From the NCBI GenBank assembly GCA_003116995.1, contig BDSL01000023.1, positions 372,001 to 436,000 of the forward strand: DNA of 64,000 nucleotides. Direction: 5' to 3'. This DNA is from Yamagishiella unicocca (lineage: Eukaryota; Chlorophyta; Chlorophyceae; Chlamydomonadales; Volvocaceae). Below are positions 9,701 to 21,300 of the stretch, one piece after another. The position numbers were made by a program, and so were the translations under genes. Under the pieces are notes generated by a model. The model made no database searches. It was not told the DNA's origin and saw only the letters and a list, made by a program, of their open reading frames with translations. How positions within the stretch are numbered: position 1 is the stretch's first letter; every line of letters begins with the position of its first letter.

Positions 9701-11634
9701 GTCTGCGTTGTGACATGATTTTGGTGTAAGTAAGCGAAATCGCAAAGTGCTTTGCAAATAGCAAGACACCGGCGGGTAGCCCCCGCGACAGAATTACAGA
9801 AAGGACGACAGAAATGGCTCGTGTTTACGATGTCATCCGTCAGACGGGGTTATTGATAACGCCGTCTGACCGGGTCACGCTAATGCTGACAGACTGATAT
9901 TACAGACTGGTTATGGATTACCCGTCAGACTGGGTGCCGTAGAAACTGACAGAAGTCGTTTTGGCTCCCTTAGCAACAGGGTAGAAATATCCTAGGAAGG
10001 ATCTGCGACATAATTGAGTACTTACAGAGCTCCTTCGAACCTCAACTTGACGGGGCGAACCCATCCTAAGGCTTGCTGCTTACACTGCCGGAATCAGATC
10101 AGTCCGACGGGGCGGCAGACCCAGGCTGCGTGAGACACTCCGTCGGGGACTCCTCCGTGCCGCCGCCACTTGCTGCCATTCACGTTCTCCCCACCTGGCA
10201 TCTCCCGCTCCTCCACTTGTCTCGGGCGTCCAGGATGAACGCAGTGCCGCCCAGCTGACATCACCACACATTGCCCAGGCCGGGGCTAGGCCGGTCCGCC
10301 GTACATGTTGCCACGTACACACCTGCCCACTCGCCCATATGCCCGCAGGCTAGTGCCATGCAGCAGCTTTTGGCCCCGTACGACGCCGAGGCGGGGCGCC
10401 GTTGCGGCCTGGCCCACTCCGTGGCGGTGAGTCCCCTGCTGGCGCACTTGCTGTTCCTGGCGGCCAACGGTGGCGGCGGCCCCGGCGGCGGCGGCGCCAC
10501 GGCGCTGGCGGACACCTTCACCACGGCCGCCTTCCTGGCGGTGGCACGGGCGGCGGTGGTGCCGGCGGCATTCCGACGCGACGTAGAGGTGGCGCACGGC
10601 TGGGTGGTTCCGGAGCACGCCAGGTGCTTCGACCTGTTCAGGTAGGGATTCCATGCCGCGCATGAGTCCCTCCCTGTCCGATGCCCGTGGTGCTCACGCG
10701 ACCTGCGGCGCCCGCCGCCTCCCGGTTCTCTCGCTGGTGGGCCGCAGGGTGTGGCGGCTGGACTCCGGCAGCTACGAGCGAGTTGCAGAGCTGGTGATCG
10801 CCGCCTGGGAGGCGAGGTGCGGGGAGCTACGAGCCGAGGGGCGGCGGGAGCTGCCTCGGCCCGAGCTGATGCACTCCAACCTGGACTCCGTGGAGCACAT
10901 CGCACAGGTGGGTGGGTACGACAGTAAATTGCCGTGGTGGGTGCTGTGAGCGGCGTGCCATTTACAGTTCTAGTGCACTTACAAATACACACCACCCGCC
11001 ACCGCCCGCCATCATCCGCCGGCCGCCACAGATGTGCCAGCTGGACCCACGGATCAGGCCCACAACCCTGGCGTTCGGCACCCTGGCGGATGGCTTCCTG
11101 CCGTTCTTGGAGCCGGAGGCTGGACACCAGGGCCACCAAGACGACGCAGCTGCTGCTGCTGCTGATGTCACGTCTGAGAGACCCACCATTGCCCTGGCAT
11201 CCGTCGTCATGAAGCTAGTGCAAGCGCGCCCGCCGCGGGCGCTGCCGCCGCTGCACCCAGGCGCCCGCACCGCCGCTGTAACAGCGACCCCCCCGTGTGC
11301 TGTCAAGCTGGGCGACGGCGACAGCGCGAAGGTGCAGGTGGACCCCCGCCTGGAGCCGGTCGCGGCCCAGCAGGCGCTGCGTGCGGCCGTGGAGATGGCC
11401 CACGGGTCGGCGACGTCACCGCTGGACGTCGGCGGCGTCAGTGCCGTGTTGGCGGAGGCGTACGACGCCGTCACGCGGCATGGTGTCTTCATGAGGACGC
11501 CGCCGCCGCCGCCAGTACCCTCCGCGGCGGGGGCTGATGCATGTACGGCTCCAACCGCTGCGGCTGGAACGGAGTCTGGTACCGCTGTGGGTGTAACGGC
11601 TGCGGCCAAGTCCGTGGACTTGGTGGGGTCGTGA
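6707..11634 (+). CDS. unknown helical protein, nine exons, 5' end unresolved
   Basis: Exons: 6707-7172, 7413-7509, about 7857-7940, 8243-8292, 8502-8679, 9329-9522, 10349-10641, 10748-10907, 11032-11634. The acceptor at 6706 needs two bases from an upstream exon that I could not find. All other phases match and give at least 707 residues. The third exon could instead start at 7869, and its donor (C|GTGATT) is weak. The protein is Ala/Leu-rich and mostly helical by eye, for example TELLASSLARLAQTVDRI and YERVAELVIAAWEARCGEL. Gly- and Ala-rich linkers follow (near 10460-10500 and 11140-11560). I do not recognise a family. The helix-turn-helix texture would suit a PPR- or TPR-like solenoid but no repeat period is clear. 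Introns 2 and 5 each contain a telomere-like tandem array. Confidence 0.65.
7545..7788. repeat. 27-bp G-rich tandem array inside an intron
   Basis: About nine copies of a unit of the form CGTAGGGTTGGGGTGGG followed by TTTGACGACT, with one shortened 15-bp copy near 7575-7590. Each unit has three G-runs on the plus strand, so G-quadruplex formation is possible. It lies in the second intron of the unknown plus-strand gene and generates spurious repetitive ORFs in several frames. Confidence 0.92.
8983..9155. repeat. 15-bp CCCTAACGATTACAG tandem array inside an intron
   Basis: Eight tandem copies of a 15-bp unit (GCCCTAACGATTACA), flanked by 13-bp versions lacking CA, two of which read GCCCCAACGATTA. 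The CCCTAA core is telomere-like, in the opposite orientation to the TAGGGTT array 1.3 kb upstream. It lies in the intron between exons ending at 8679 and starting at 9329. Confidence 0.92.
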
Positions 11635-13010
11635 GGCTGGCAGGATTGAGGGCGAGGGGATGACGTGGCCATGTACCAATGTGCGCCGCTCTCAACGAGA
11701 CGTGGGGTTGTGGCGGTCGTGGAGTGGATCTAGCGCCCTGCGTCCTTAGGGCTTAGGATTTTGGACCTAATTGACGCCCCATCCCGTCCACACTGATATG
11801 CCCATACCGCATGCATCTGACACACAGCCAGGGCCGGAGTTCTCCAGGGCAGAGTTTGGGCACGGTATGTCAGGATAGGGGAGCACGCCGCGTGGCTGAC
11901 GGAGACCTGCGAGCTGCTGAGACACGCAGGATCGCGATGACAGACGGGCTGGACAGGCCGGTGCGCCCACAGCTGGGTGACGTGAGTTTGACACGTTCTA
12001 CACTTCGTTATGGTACTTGGCAGGTTTGTTGGTTGCAAATGGCTGGGCACGTGCGTTGTATGCGTACCGGTAAACTACCGACGGAATATGTCGTGTTCGG
12101 CGAGCAAGCAAACGCCGTCATGGAACCAGGGAGTAAGCAGGAAGGGAGCAGCGGCCGCGAATGCAATAATAGAAGCGCCAGTGTGCATTGCGCCGCACGA
12201 TAGCGGGGATGTTGCACCGGGCGTCGCGGCAATTGGCGGATGGGCGATCCCGCAGGGAGGGAGGTCGAGTTGTTGTAATTGTTACAGTGGGCTCCAGACC
12301 TTAAAGGGTAGAGCCATCGGGCGCATCGCCGCCGCCGCTAATATGCGAATGGTTGTCCTCACTACTTACCTACAGCCTGCAATACGCATCTTCGTGTTCG
12401 CTTGAGTACGGCATGGCGATCTGCGCCGTTACCACAGAGCCATCCGTATGTTTGGACCTCCTGGGGCGTAGGACTCGTGTTGTCTGGAAACGTAATGTAG
12501 GAAGCATATCATATTTGGTAGAAGTAACTGTTACAGACGTTGGTATGCAGCTGTCAGGGCGGCTGGCCCCCACTGGCGGGGTGGTGGCAGGTGATGCAGT
12601 AGCACGAGGTCGTCTTTCGTCCCGTGTCTCGGAGCGATCGTAGAGAGGGAGGTGTTCCGGCGGGTTCTAAAGGCACGGCGTGTGCTAAGAAATGTTTACG
12701 TTAAAACCTCCAAAGCGCACACGGCGTGTAGTAACGGTAGTAAATACAGGTGCAGGGAGGTGCGGCACAGCTTCTCGTTTTCCACACCAGGATTTGTCGG
12801 CCTGCGCTGGCGTTTATGTGTGTTTTGCCGTACAGGGCCTGCCAATCGGCACCCGCCAGCGTGCATCGCCACTTCGCTGCGGTGCCCGCGAAGCCTCTGA
12901 AGTGTACTCCCCCTGCCCTGAGGTTTCCTCGCCAACCCCCGACGATCATAATGTTCTGATGATAAAGTAATGAATTCACGGGACTTTGGGTCCCTGCAAC
13001 CATGCCCCCC
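11635..13010. other. intergenic region
   Basis: No recognisable gene. It contains one full copy (12269-12328) of the dispersed GTAAC-core repeat that recurs at 58546. The first part is presumably the 3' untranslated region of the plus-strand gene. Confidence 0.45.
12269..12328 (+). repeat. dispersed GTAAC-core repeat, copy 1
   Basis: About 60 bp reading TTGTAATTGTTACAGTGGGC, then CTCCAGACC, then GGTAGAGCCATCGGGCGCAT. The copy at 58546-58603 matches at about four of five positions over the same length and in the same orientation. Confidence 0.75.
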
Positions 13011-13303
13011 ATGGTTGTTGTAACGGTTACAGTGGTGATGATGGCGAGGATCAATGGCGTGGCGCGGTTTCCTCAGTGCAGCAAGGACGTCGGCAACGCG
13101 GGAGAGGCTGCGGCTTCCGAGGTGGGCAAGAAGATCGCGGCAGTAACCCCGGGTGCGCTGGGGGGGTTGCTTTGATAGGAGGATTATTTACAGGAGCGGC
13201 CGACTCCGCTTCCGCAATAGCGGGAAGCGGCGCCGCGCCGCGAGGAGTTATGCCCGTGGCCCTGGCCACGAGTACGCCTACGCAGTGCTATACACGCCTA
13301 TAG
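13011..13303 (+). pseudogene. small ORF broken at a seven-G run
   Basis: From ATG at 13011 the frame starts with MVVVTVTVVMM, encoded by a GTAACGGTTAC repeat. It continues through KDVGNAGEAAASEVGKKI and stops at 13175, just after seven Gs (13160-13166). The next frame resumes at once with VALIGGLFTGAADSASAIAG and runs to 13303. One base of change in the G-run would join the two into a protein of about 97 residues with a glycine-zipper-like segment. It could be a decayed gene, an assembly error or coincidence. Confidence 0.28.
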
Positions 13304-14047
13304 GGCTTAAACCGTTACGACCAAAGCGCGCTCGCACGCACACACACACTAGGACAGGGACACAGAAACAAAACTGCGTGTGCTGCCTTTTCAGATCCTA
13401 TTTAAGCACAGAGTACCAAGACTGTACACACGCAGGTGCTATGTTTTTTGTCTCCGCGAGCCCCGAGTCCGAAACCTAGACATCGGTCGAGAAACCGCCG
13501 AGCGTTACCGCAACCCCCCCTTCCCCGTCGCATCAGGGGTTCTTTTTGCACCCCTCATCGCAGCACCTGCAAGCAGCCCTTCTAGATTCAGGCCAGTATA
13601 CGATCAAGGCCGAGATCCAGGTACAAAAGGACTGCACGCCCGTGTCAGCTCTTTTGCACTACGACGCCCATCCACGGGCATGCGAGCACACCTCACGTGT
13701 GGTTCAGTGTGCTCCAGGTTCGTGCGTCCGTCCGTCCGACATCCCACCCTCCCCAGATCGCCGTCTGGGGGCCCCCTCACACATGCACCTCACCCGCGGC
13801 ATACACACACACACACGCACACGCACACACGCCCCCATACAGACACACCGCCCTCATTCGTCAGGTCCTCATCAGGGGGTTATGGGCTTATGGCGGCTTA
13901 CGTTCACTTCCACCTAGGCCACACACACGCGGCTGGCGGTCTCACCGTTCTGCCTGCCGCGCAGCCGCCTACTGGCAGGCAGCTAAACAACTAGGGAGGT
14001 AGCGACGTCCTAAGTCCCTACCTCCCCCGAGCTCGATCGACTGCTCT
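13304..14047. other. non-coding stretch with CA-rich runs
   Basis: No gene supported. A CA-rich simple repeat lies near 13800-13840, with shorter CA runs near 13337 and 13918. Confidence 0.45.
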
Positions 14048-15082
14048 TCAAAAGGTGTAAGTTTGTGTAGCCCGCTCGGCGGCGGCGAGGATCAGGACGA
14101 CAGCGGCCAGGAGGGCGGAGAGGCAGGGTGGCAGCAGTGCGCGCGGCCCCCATCCCCGGCAGCTCACCCCCTCAGGCACACTGCCAAACACACCGGCACA
14201 TGGCGACGACGGAGGCGATGGCACGACACACACGCATCTGACGGCGTCTCGCGGAACCCCTGTCTTTCCTTGTTCCATTCCGCGCTGAGCAATATCGTGC
14301 TAGCCGAGAGGCCGCACCGTGGTGACACACACAAACACACAGGCACGGAATGTTCACTGCTGCTTTGGATAGATGCAATTACTAACCACCCTGACATGCG
14401 GAAGTGCAAATGACGGAAAGACGACGCGTCAGCCCCAACTGCAACTGGCCAGCGACATGAAACCACCGGTGGCCGCCACTTGCGCGTCCCTCTGGAACCA
14501 GGATACCTTGCACCGCATGTGCCTCTGATAACTGCCGTGGGGCCTCACGACGCGCGGGCACCCCCCTACGGACCCGCGGATCGCGCAACCGACCATCTCC
14601 AAAATACTGAGTCTGCCGCCGTGCGGAAGTCACCGAACCACACCTCGTGTGAGTGTACCGTCTACGGAGCGCGTGTACCATACAGCTACGGCACGGTACG
14701 ACCGTGCCCATGACAGCAATAATGAGGACAGCATAGCGTGGCCAGACAGAAACAGCAGTGCCATGGTGGCATGACGTCCGGGGGAACGGGCATGCAATCG
14801 AGAGGGTCCGCGCAGGGCCCTATGTAGGGGAAGCGTGTCAGAAGCAGACCTGACGCGCTGCTCCACGTACAGCACACACTTTTGGCATGGGTCGAAGGTC
14901 GGTTGGCTCCCGTGCTGTCGCCGCAACCTGCACCACAACCGAGCAGACTCGCTTGTCACCAACTCATTGCCATCATCAGAGACGTCATGGACTGGCCTCA
15001 GCGCCGCAGCAACCGAGTCGGAACGATCCACACCGTCGACAACAAAATGATCCGCGAGCTCCCGGCTGTGACGCCCCAGCAT
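14048..15082 (-). CDS. possible minus-strand coding region, poorly resolved
   Basis: An ATG at 15082 opens a 150-codon frame ending at 14630. It includes ADHFVVDGVDRSDSVAAALR and a cysteine pair in DPCQKCVLYVEQRV. Further down, a frame ending at 14048 has a strongly hydrophobic stretch, CLSALLAAVVLILAAAER, followed by a short polar tail. These could be first and last exons of a small membrane or secreted protein. I could not connect them by consistent splice phases and recognise no domain. Confidence 0.22.
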
Positions 15083-15102
15083 TGCAGCTGACGCAGCGAC
15101 GC

Positions 15103-15716
15103 GGGCCCCTATCGCAGTACGTGGCTCCAGAGTGCGGCCCCTATCGCAGTACGTAGCTCCAGAGTGCGGCCCCTATCGCAGTACGTAGCTCCAGAGTGCG
15201 GCCCCTATCGCAGTACGTAGCTCCAGAGTGCGGCCCCTATCGCAGTACGTAGCTCCAGAGTGCGGCCCCTATCGCAGTACGTAGCTCCAGAGTGCGGCCC
15301 CTATCGCAGTACGTAGCTCCAGAGTGCGGCCCCTATCGCAGTACGTAGCTCCAGAGTGCGGCCCCTATCGCAGTACGTAGCTCCAGAGTGCGGCCCCTAT
15401 CGCAGTACGTAGCTCCAGAGTGCGGCCCCTATCGCAGTACGTAGCTCCAGAGTGCGGCCCCTATCGCAGTACGTAGCTCCAGAGTGCGGCCCCTATCGCA
15501 GTACGTAGCTCCAGAGTGCGGCCCCTATCGCAGTACGTAGCTCCAGAGTGCGGCCCCTATCGCAGTACGTAGCTCCAGAGTGCGGCCCCTATCGCAGTAC
15601 GTAGCTCCAGAGTGCGGCCCCTATCGCAGTACGTAGCTCCAGAGTGCGGCCCCTATCGCAGTACGTAGCTCCAGAGTGCGGCCCCTATCGCAGTACGTAG
15701 CTCCAGAGTGCAGCCC
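15103..15716. repeat. 32-bp minisatellite, about 19 copies
   Basis: Nineteen near-identical 32-bp units (core CCCCTATCGCAGTACGTAGC, then TCCAGAGTGCGG) plus a degenerate partial unit at the right end. Only the first full unit differs clearly (GTGGCTCC for GTAGCTCC). There are no spacers. The right end overlaps the stop codon and last codons of the first TAZ gene, which is read on the minus strand. Confidence 0.97.
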
Positions 15717-18312
15717 CTGTCGCCATTTCAGTCGTCAAGCCGCCGCCAGCGGACCCGGCGGCGCCGCCGCCGCCCGTGCCGCCGGGTCCAAGTCCAGTGT
15801 GCCCATACAGCAAGGCGTGGGGCGTAATGTGTGAGGGGGACAGCATTGCGGGGGTTGGGTTCCCTGGTGCAGCGCCGGCGGCGGCGCCGGCGCTGCTGCG
15901 TGAGCCGTTTGCCTGCGCGACGGAGTACGACGCGGCCAAGTGAGGTGGCACGTGTCCTGGCGCTGACACGCCGACGGGCGGGTGCGTTCCTGGCTGCCCG
16001 TGTCCAGCCGACCAGAGCAGCAGCGGCGCCGCCGCCATCGCCAACGTGCCTGCGTTGGGCATCCCGCCGCCGCCGTTGACGGTTGCGATGGTGTACGGAT
16101 GTCCGTACCGTTCCGCCGCTGGCACGGCAACCGGCGATGCGACCGCGCCCAAACTGCCAGGCCGTACGGCGTCGGGGGCTATGCCGTAGAAGGCGACGGG
16201 GCCGCCTGGCCGGATGGCTGCAGGACTGTGCCACATACCCGAGGCGTTGCCCGCGGCACCGTTGGTCGCCAATAGGCCGCTACCAGCGGCACCGTTGGCT
16301 GCAGCACCGTTGGTCGCTAACAGGCCGCCACCTGCGCCACCACCCGCGCTGCCGTTGGTGCTGGCTACGGCTGGCCCGTTTGCCGCACTAGGCATGGGGG
16401 CCAGGCCCTGCAAGGGCAACCAGTGCGTCGCCACCGCAGCAGCTGAGGAAGCGGGAGGCGGCGGGTGAGGGTGCTGGAGGTGCGGGAAGTAGGCGCCGAT
16501 GGAGGGAGGGGAGGGGTAGACGTGGACCAGTTGCGGCTGGGCGGTGGAGGCGGGCGACGGCTGCACAGACCCCCGGTTGGCGACCGAGATGGGCTGGGAC
16601 GGTGTGGCGGTGATGGTGACCCCTTTGAGCCGCTCCCCGCCGTCCAGCTGGCCGCCTAGGGCAGCAGCAAGGCCGCTCGTGTACGGCGGTAGGGCGTACG
16701 GCGACAGGGTGCCCGATGGCATTCCGACATAGCGCTGCTGTCCGGCCGCGGGTGAGGCGGCAATGGCGGCTGCAGCCTTGAAGGCCGGATGCGGCTGCTG
16801 CTGCTGCTCTTGTGGTTGCTGTTGTTGCCGCTGTTGCTGTTGCTGCTGGTGCTGCTGTTGGGGTTGTTGCTGGTTCTGGAGCTGCTGGCGCTGGTCCAAA
16901 AGCTGGTGCTGCTGGGCGCCCGGTGTGCTGTCCATTCGACTGCAGTCCACTGACCCGCGCGTCATGACCGCGATGCCTGGCTTCCCGCCGCCTCCAGCGT
17001 CGCCGTCTGCGCCCGGACCGCCCGCGGCTCCGTTGGCTGCAACCCCGGCGCCCGTATAACTCAGCCTGCCCTCACATCCGCCATCCGCTCCAGGTCCAGT
17101 TCCGTTGCCTGCCGCGGATCTACCAGCGCCCGGGGTGCTCGCGCCGCCTTCACCTTTGTCCGCGCCCGACTGCCCCCCCGCCGGGGGCAGCTCCGATAGT
17201 AAGGATGCCGCTGACGCCGCGACGCCTCCCAGACTGGTAAGGGCAGGCGACCAAGAAGCCGCCGGCAGATCGCCCTGCGCCACTACTTGTGTGGCTGCGT
17301 TTTGAGCTATCGCCTGCACTAGGTGTTCGCCCTGCTGCTGCTGTTGGAGGTCCTTTTGAATGTAATTCCAGACAGGCACGCAGATTGCGCATGTCGACGA
17401 CTGCATCGGTTCGGGCGAAGCAGAGGGCAGGGCGGGACAGGGCAGGGTCATGTAGGATGGGTGATAACGGACAAGCGCGCGAAACGCGCACCGACGATGA
17501 GGTGACTGCTATTTAAATATTTTGCAGCAGCGGAGAGCGGGGCACTGCAAGGGCGCTCGGCCGGGGCTCCGGAGCCGCGCTTTGCTTACGCGGCGCACAA
17601 GAACGTCAACAACGACACCCAAAAGTGTACACGAGCACGGCCATGACTGTGGGCGTAATAAGATGGCTGCGGCTGTTGAATGTCTTTTCTCGTGAACTGA
17701 CGGGCGTTTTGATTATGGAGCGTTGAGGGCGTGCTCGACAACTTCGGGCATCCTTCCACTGGCTTGAATGGCGCCAATTCATAGTAATTTAGCGCAGCTC
17801 TTGACCGTGGCCCGCAGTGTAATTGCCTCGGTACGCACCCGACAGCAACGCCGGGACCTTACTAAGCGCTGCCTGTGCTTGCGGTGCACTGCGGCTTACG
17901 TCGCAGTCCATCGCCGCAGCACAGCGCCGCGTGACTCCCACCCTTTGTCCCGCACCTGGCACTTCCTGCTGTGCTGTAGCAAGGGCCGCAGAAGTCTGCA
18001 TCGCGGGTACGGACAGTCGTCGCGTTTGCACTGTGCGACATGCTTGAGCGTCTTTTTGCCGTAAGTGCAGAGCTTGCCCAGCTCGCACGCCTCCTCGGCT
18101 CGAGAGCAGGTGTAGCAATGTTGCGCGAACAGCAGCCATCGGTGTCGGTTCTCGAGCGCACGAAGCACATCTGTGGGCCCACCTGTGAACGCACGGGGCG
18201 TGGCGTGGCGGAATGCGTTCGAGTCGACAGACCCGCAGTCATTGCCCGCGACATGAGGCAAAGTTGCACGCCCTGTCGACGCCGCTAAGAATGCCATGCA
18301 ATTCGACAACAT
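15685..18312 (-). CDS. TAZ zinc-finger protein with Gln/Ala/Gly-rich tail (copy 1)
   Basis: Exon 1 is 18312-17956 and exon 2 is 17400-15685, joined in phase 0, giving 690 residues. The TAZ domain spans about residues 50-130: HRWLLFAQHCYTC, KLCTYGKKTLKHVAQC, DDCPYPRCRLLRPLLQHS, KC, then TCAICVPVWNY across the intron. These supply the three HCCC zinc sites of the CBP/p300-type TAZ fold. The rest is low complexity: a Gln run around residue 335-360, then Ala, Gly and Pro stretches. TAZ domains bind transcription activators. No acetyltransferase, bromo or BTB domain is visible, so a scaffold or cofactor role is inference. The start is uncertain: the frame stays open upstream of ATG 18312 to at least 18390, without another ATG. 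The last codons lie in the minisatellite. A second copy lies 4 kb upstream. Confidence 0.82.
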
Positions 18313-21300
18313 GTAATGCAGTGAATCCAGATCACGTCCATGCCTCGCGAAATTGACCCATGCGCTCGATAGTAGGGACCCTGGGACCACATACCGGTTA
18401 CGCGTTTAATCCGCGTCGGGGCTCGCAAAGCTGCTGATTTAGCTTCTTCTGCAGGATTTCTTATGCCTTGCGCGACTGCAACGATCGTATCATGTGGTCG
18501 ATTAGCGTCCCCGTGGTCGGCTGTCGCCGGTAAGCATCGGTCACCGCCCCGCGAGGGCGACGACGTCCTCAGTGAGTCCGAAGGTGCAACGCATCCTTCA
18601 GTCATAGCGCCACGGCCTCTGACAGTGCGGCCGGCGGCGCGTCGCCAGACATGTGGTAGCCTAATTCTACTACGCCTCAGTAAGAGCGGACAGCAAACCT
18701 CTGTGTAAATGTCATGCGTAAGTAGCATGCAATGCACTGAGGTAATTCGAGCTTATTGCATCGATTAGCGACTGCGAGCAGAGTTTGCGCAGAAGCCCGG
18801 AGCCGTACAAACAGCAACAAACCACCAACGAGCCAGGCTTATCACGGTGCTGTCAAATGGCTTGCGCAACACTGAATGCTGGGTTCGTCTTGATATTATT
18901 TGTGCAAATGGGAATCGACAACTAGATTCCCATGCAGATTTCTTGGCACACTCTCACGGTTGGAGAACCTCCGACTCCCGTAGAAAATCTTCGAGTAACA
19001 TACGAATGCAATCGCATACCGAGTATGGCATCCTGATTTTGGAAAGTGCTGTCGAAGGAATCTATAGGTGCTTAGCGCCAGGTCTCTTCAAGTTTCAATA
19101 GGTCCGTCAACTGGGTCGCACCTACCGAGCCTTCGCGCAAGCGACTGATGCTAAGTTCACCATATAAAAGAAACAGTGCATATCACAATGCAATGGGGCG
19201 GATGGCAACGCGCCGTACCGAATGGGTCGCATTGTTGTTCATAGCTACTGGCATAGCCCCATCTCTTGAATGATTCTACGCGCGCCCCTTGACCGCGCTT
19301 CGTGGGGTTCACAAAAAAGTTAGAGTGTCTACGACTGGACGTTCCAACGTTGTTGCCAATTGTATATGAATCACGTTACTGAACGTTACAGCATTACTTG
19401 CGAAGCTGCGGATGACCAGCCCGTCTGATTGACAATTCACGTCCATACGACTAGCTGAGGCACCCTTCAGGGCAGTCAAAGCATCGGAAGTTAGGCAGCC
19501 ACGAGCCCGCCCACGCATTCGTCCCATCCCGTCTCATTTTGGAGCCGAGCCTGTCCCATCCAGTCAGCGCTCGGAGAAGAGCTGCGTGCAAGACGCCCCA
19601 GACTCGCGTGCAGTTACTTAACAGGCATACACCATACCATTGATCAGCACATTACTGCGCCGGCCATGGAACGCACGGCCAGCCACCTGCCGTACTTCAT
19701 CCGTCTGCACGTGTTTAAGCCTTATAGCTTCGGTATAGAAGCCCTCGATCAGTCGATCTACTCCCCCCTGGTTCTGGCTGAATTGCGATAGGATCCGTCC
19801 ATGGTCGCGGTCACATGAAAACGAAGCTGCTCGCTCTCTCTTAGTTTCTGCTCGGCCCTTGGCACCCAGCTAGCGTGACGTGGTCTTTCCCGGGCGGCAT
19901 CTGCATCAACCCGAGTCTCATAGGTTGACGTCCCCCCACTGATCACATATGCGCCTCCAGTTCCTCTTCTAACACCAGGAGGCGGGTGCCTCCTGCTACG
20001 CGATGAGCGCAAACGCCCAATATGCCGGCTTGGACCTGCTGCTCGTGCTGGTCATGCACATGCAACCGTGAACTGCTCGCGCCTCCGCCAGAAGTCTGGT
20101 CATTGGCTGCAGCTCCGTGCGCAGCAAGCACCGGCACAACGAATGTACGGCGGTGAGGGGCAGGCCATGCTGGCCAATTGGCGACGTGTGGTTGGTGCGG
20201 CGGGAGAAGTCGTCGGACCCATGCTACACACGGGCGGCAATGGAAAGGAGGTACCAACACCGTGCGCCCTCCCGCCTGTGTGCGTCACTTCGCTCAGCAG
20301 CAGCCCCCAGTCCGCCACCTTTCCCCCCATCACCGTATCCGTATGGCAGGTTGCTCCTGCACCGCCCACCAAAAAAGGGAAAACGGCCGACCGCTCAGGT
20401 ACAAACGTTGTGCATACTGGATCGCGAGCACATACACGGCTGGGGAAACATACTTTTGTCCGCAAGGTCGCCTTGGATCTGGATCTCAGATCTCGCCCCG
20501 GAACACCAGAGCCGTCCCGAGGTGGCGCACGCGTGATAGTACGCACGCATAACCGCTAAAAAGCGGCAGCGCCAGGGAGGGCCCAAAAACGGCAAGAGGC
20601 AACGCGTTGCCAAATTTCGTATAGTCAGCGACCAAGCAAACACCGAATATTAGGCGCCCAGCAAAAAAATGAGATTTAGGTTTACTGTCAGCTTCAACGA
20701 ACACACCTAGCTACCAAACGAGCTGCACAGCGCTGAACGGTATGACAAGACAGCACTGTTAGGAAGATTCTGGGCACCCCTTGGTATCCCACAAGTACTT
20801 GCGAGGGCAGGGATGGCCGCAGCAACGTGGAGGAGGAAGACCGCCTTGACAAGCACGCGACCTCGCACGAGCTCGCCACCACATTTATACGCCACAGCGG
20901 CAGAGACGCATTTCGACCATGGAGCGGTTTGGCGACCTGCGCTGCCCTCATCGCCACTGCTATGAAGCCGCGAAGGCAAACAATTCCACTGCCGTACCAA
21001 CAACAACATGTCAACATCGAAGACCACGCAAGAGTGTTCCGTATGACACAGCGGTGCGATACACGTAACAAAACATGTTTCACGATGCGCCACCTATCCG
21101 GGTTACCAAGCTGGATAGCAACGCCCAGCGTCCTTTTCGGTGACCCGTCACGCAAATCCTGCCCTGCTCCACTTTCGTACGCCTCAGTGGATGTCAAATG
21201 AGGTGCAAACCGTGCCGCCGTATCTGATATGGTGCCCACAACCTGTCTGTTACCGGCTGTCTGCCGCAAATCGACCCAATGAGAACCCCACAATGCAATG

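Noticed and set aside
15103..15716. CRISPR-like array of 32-bp repeats
   Set aside because: Units are directly adjacent with no spacers, and the setting is an intron-rich eukaryotic genome. It is a minisatellite.
20694..21293. 199-codon minus-strand frame between the TAZ genes
   Set aside because: It has no motif, no splice context and an irregular, Cys/Arg-rich composition. It was not strong enough to call.
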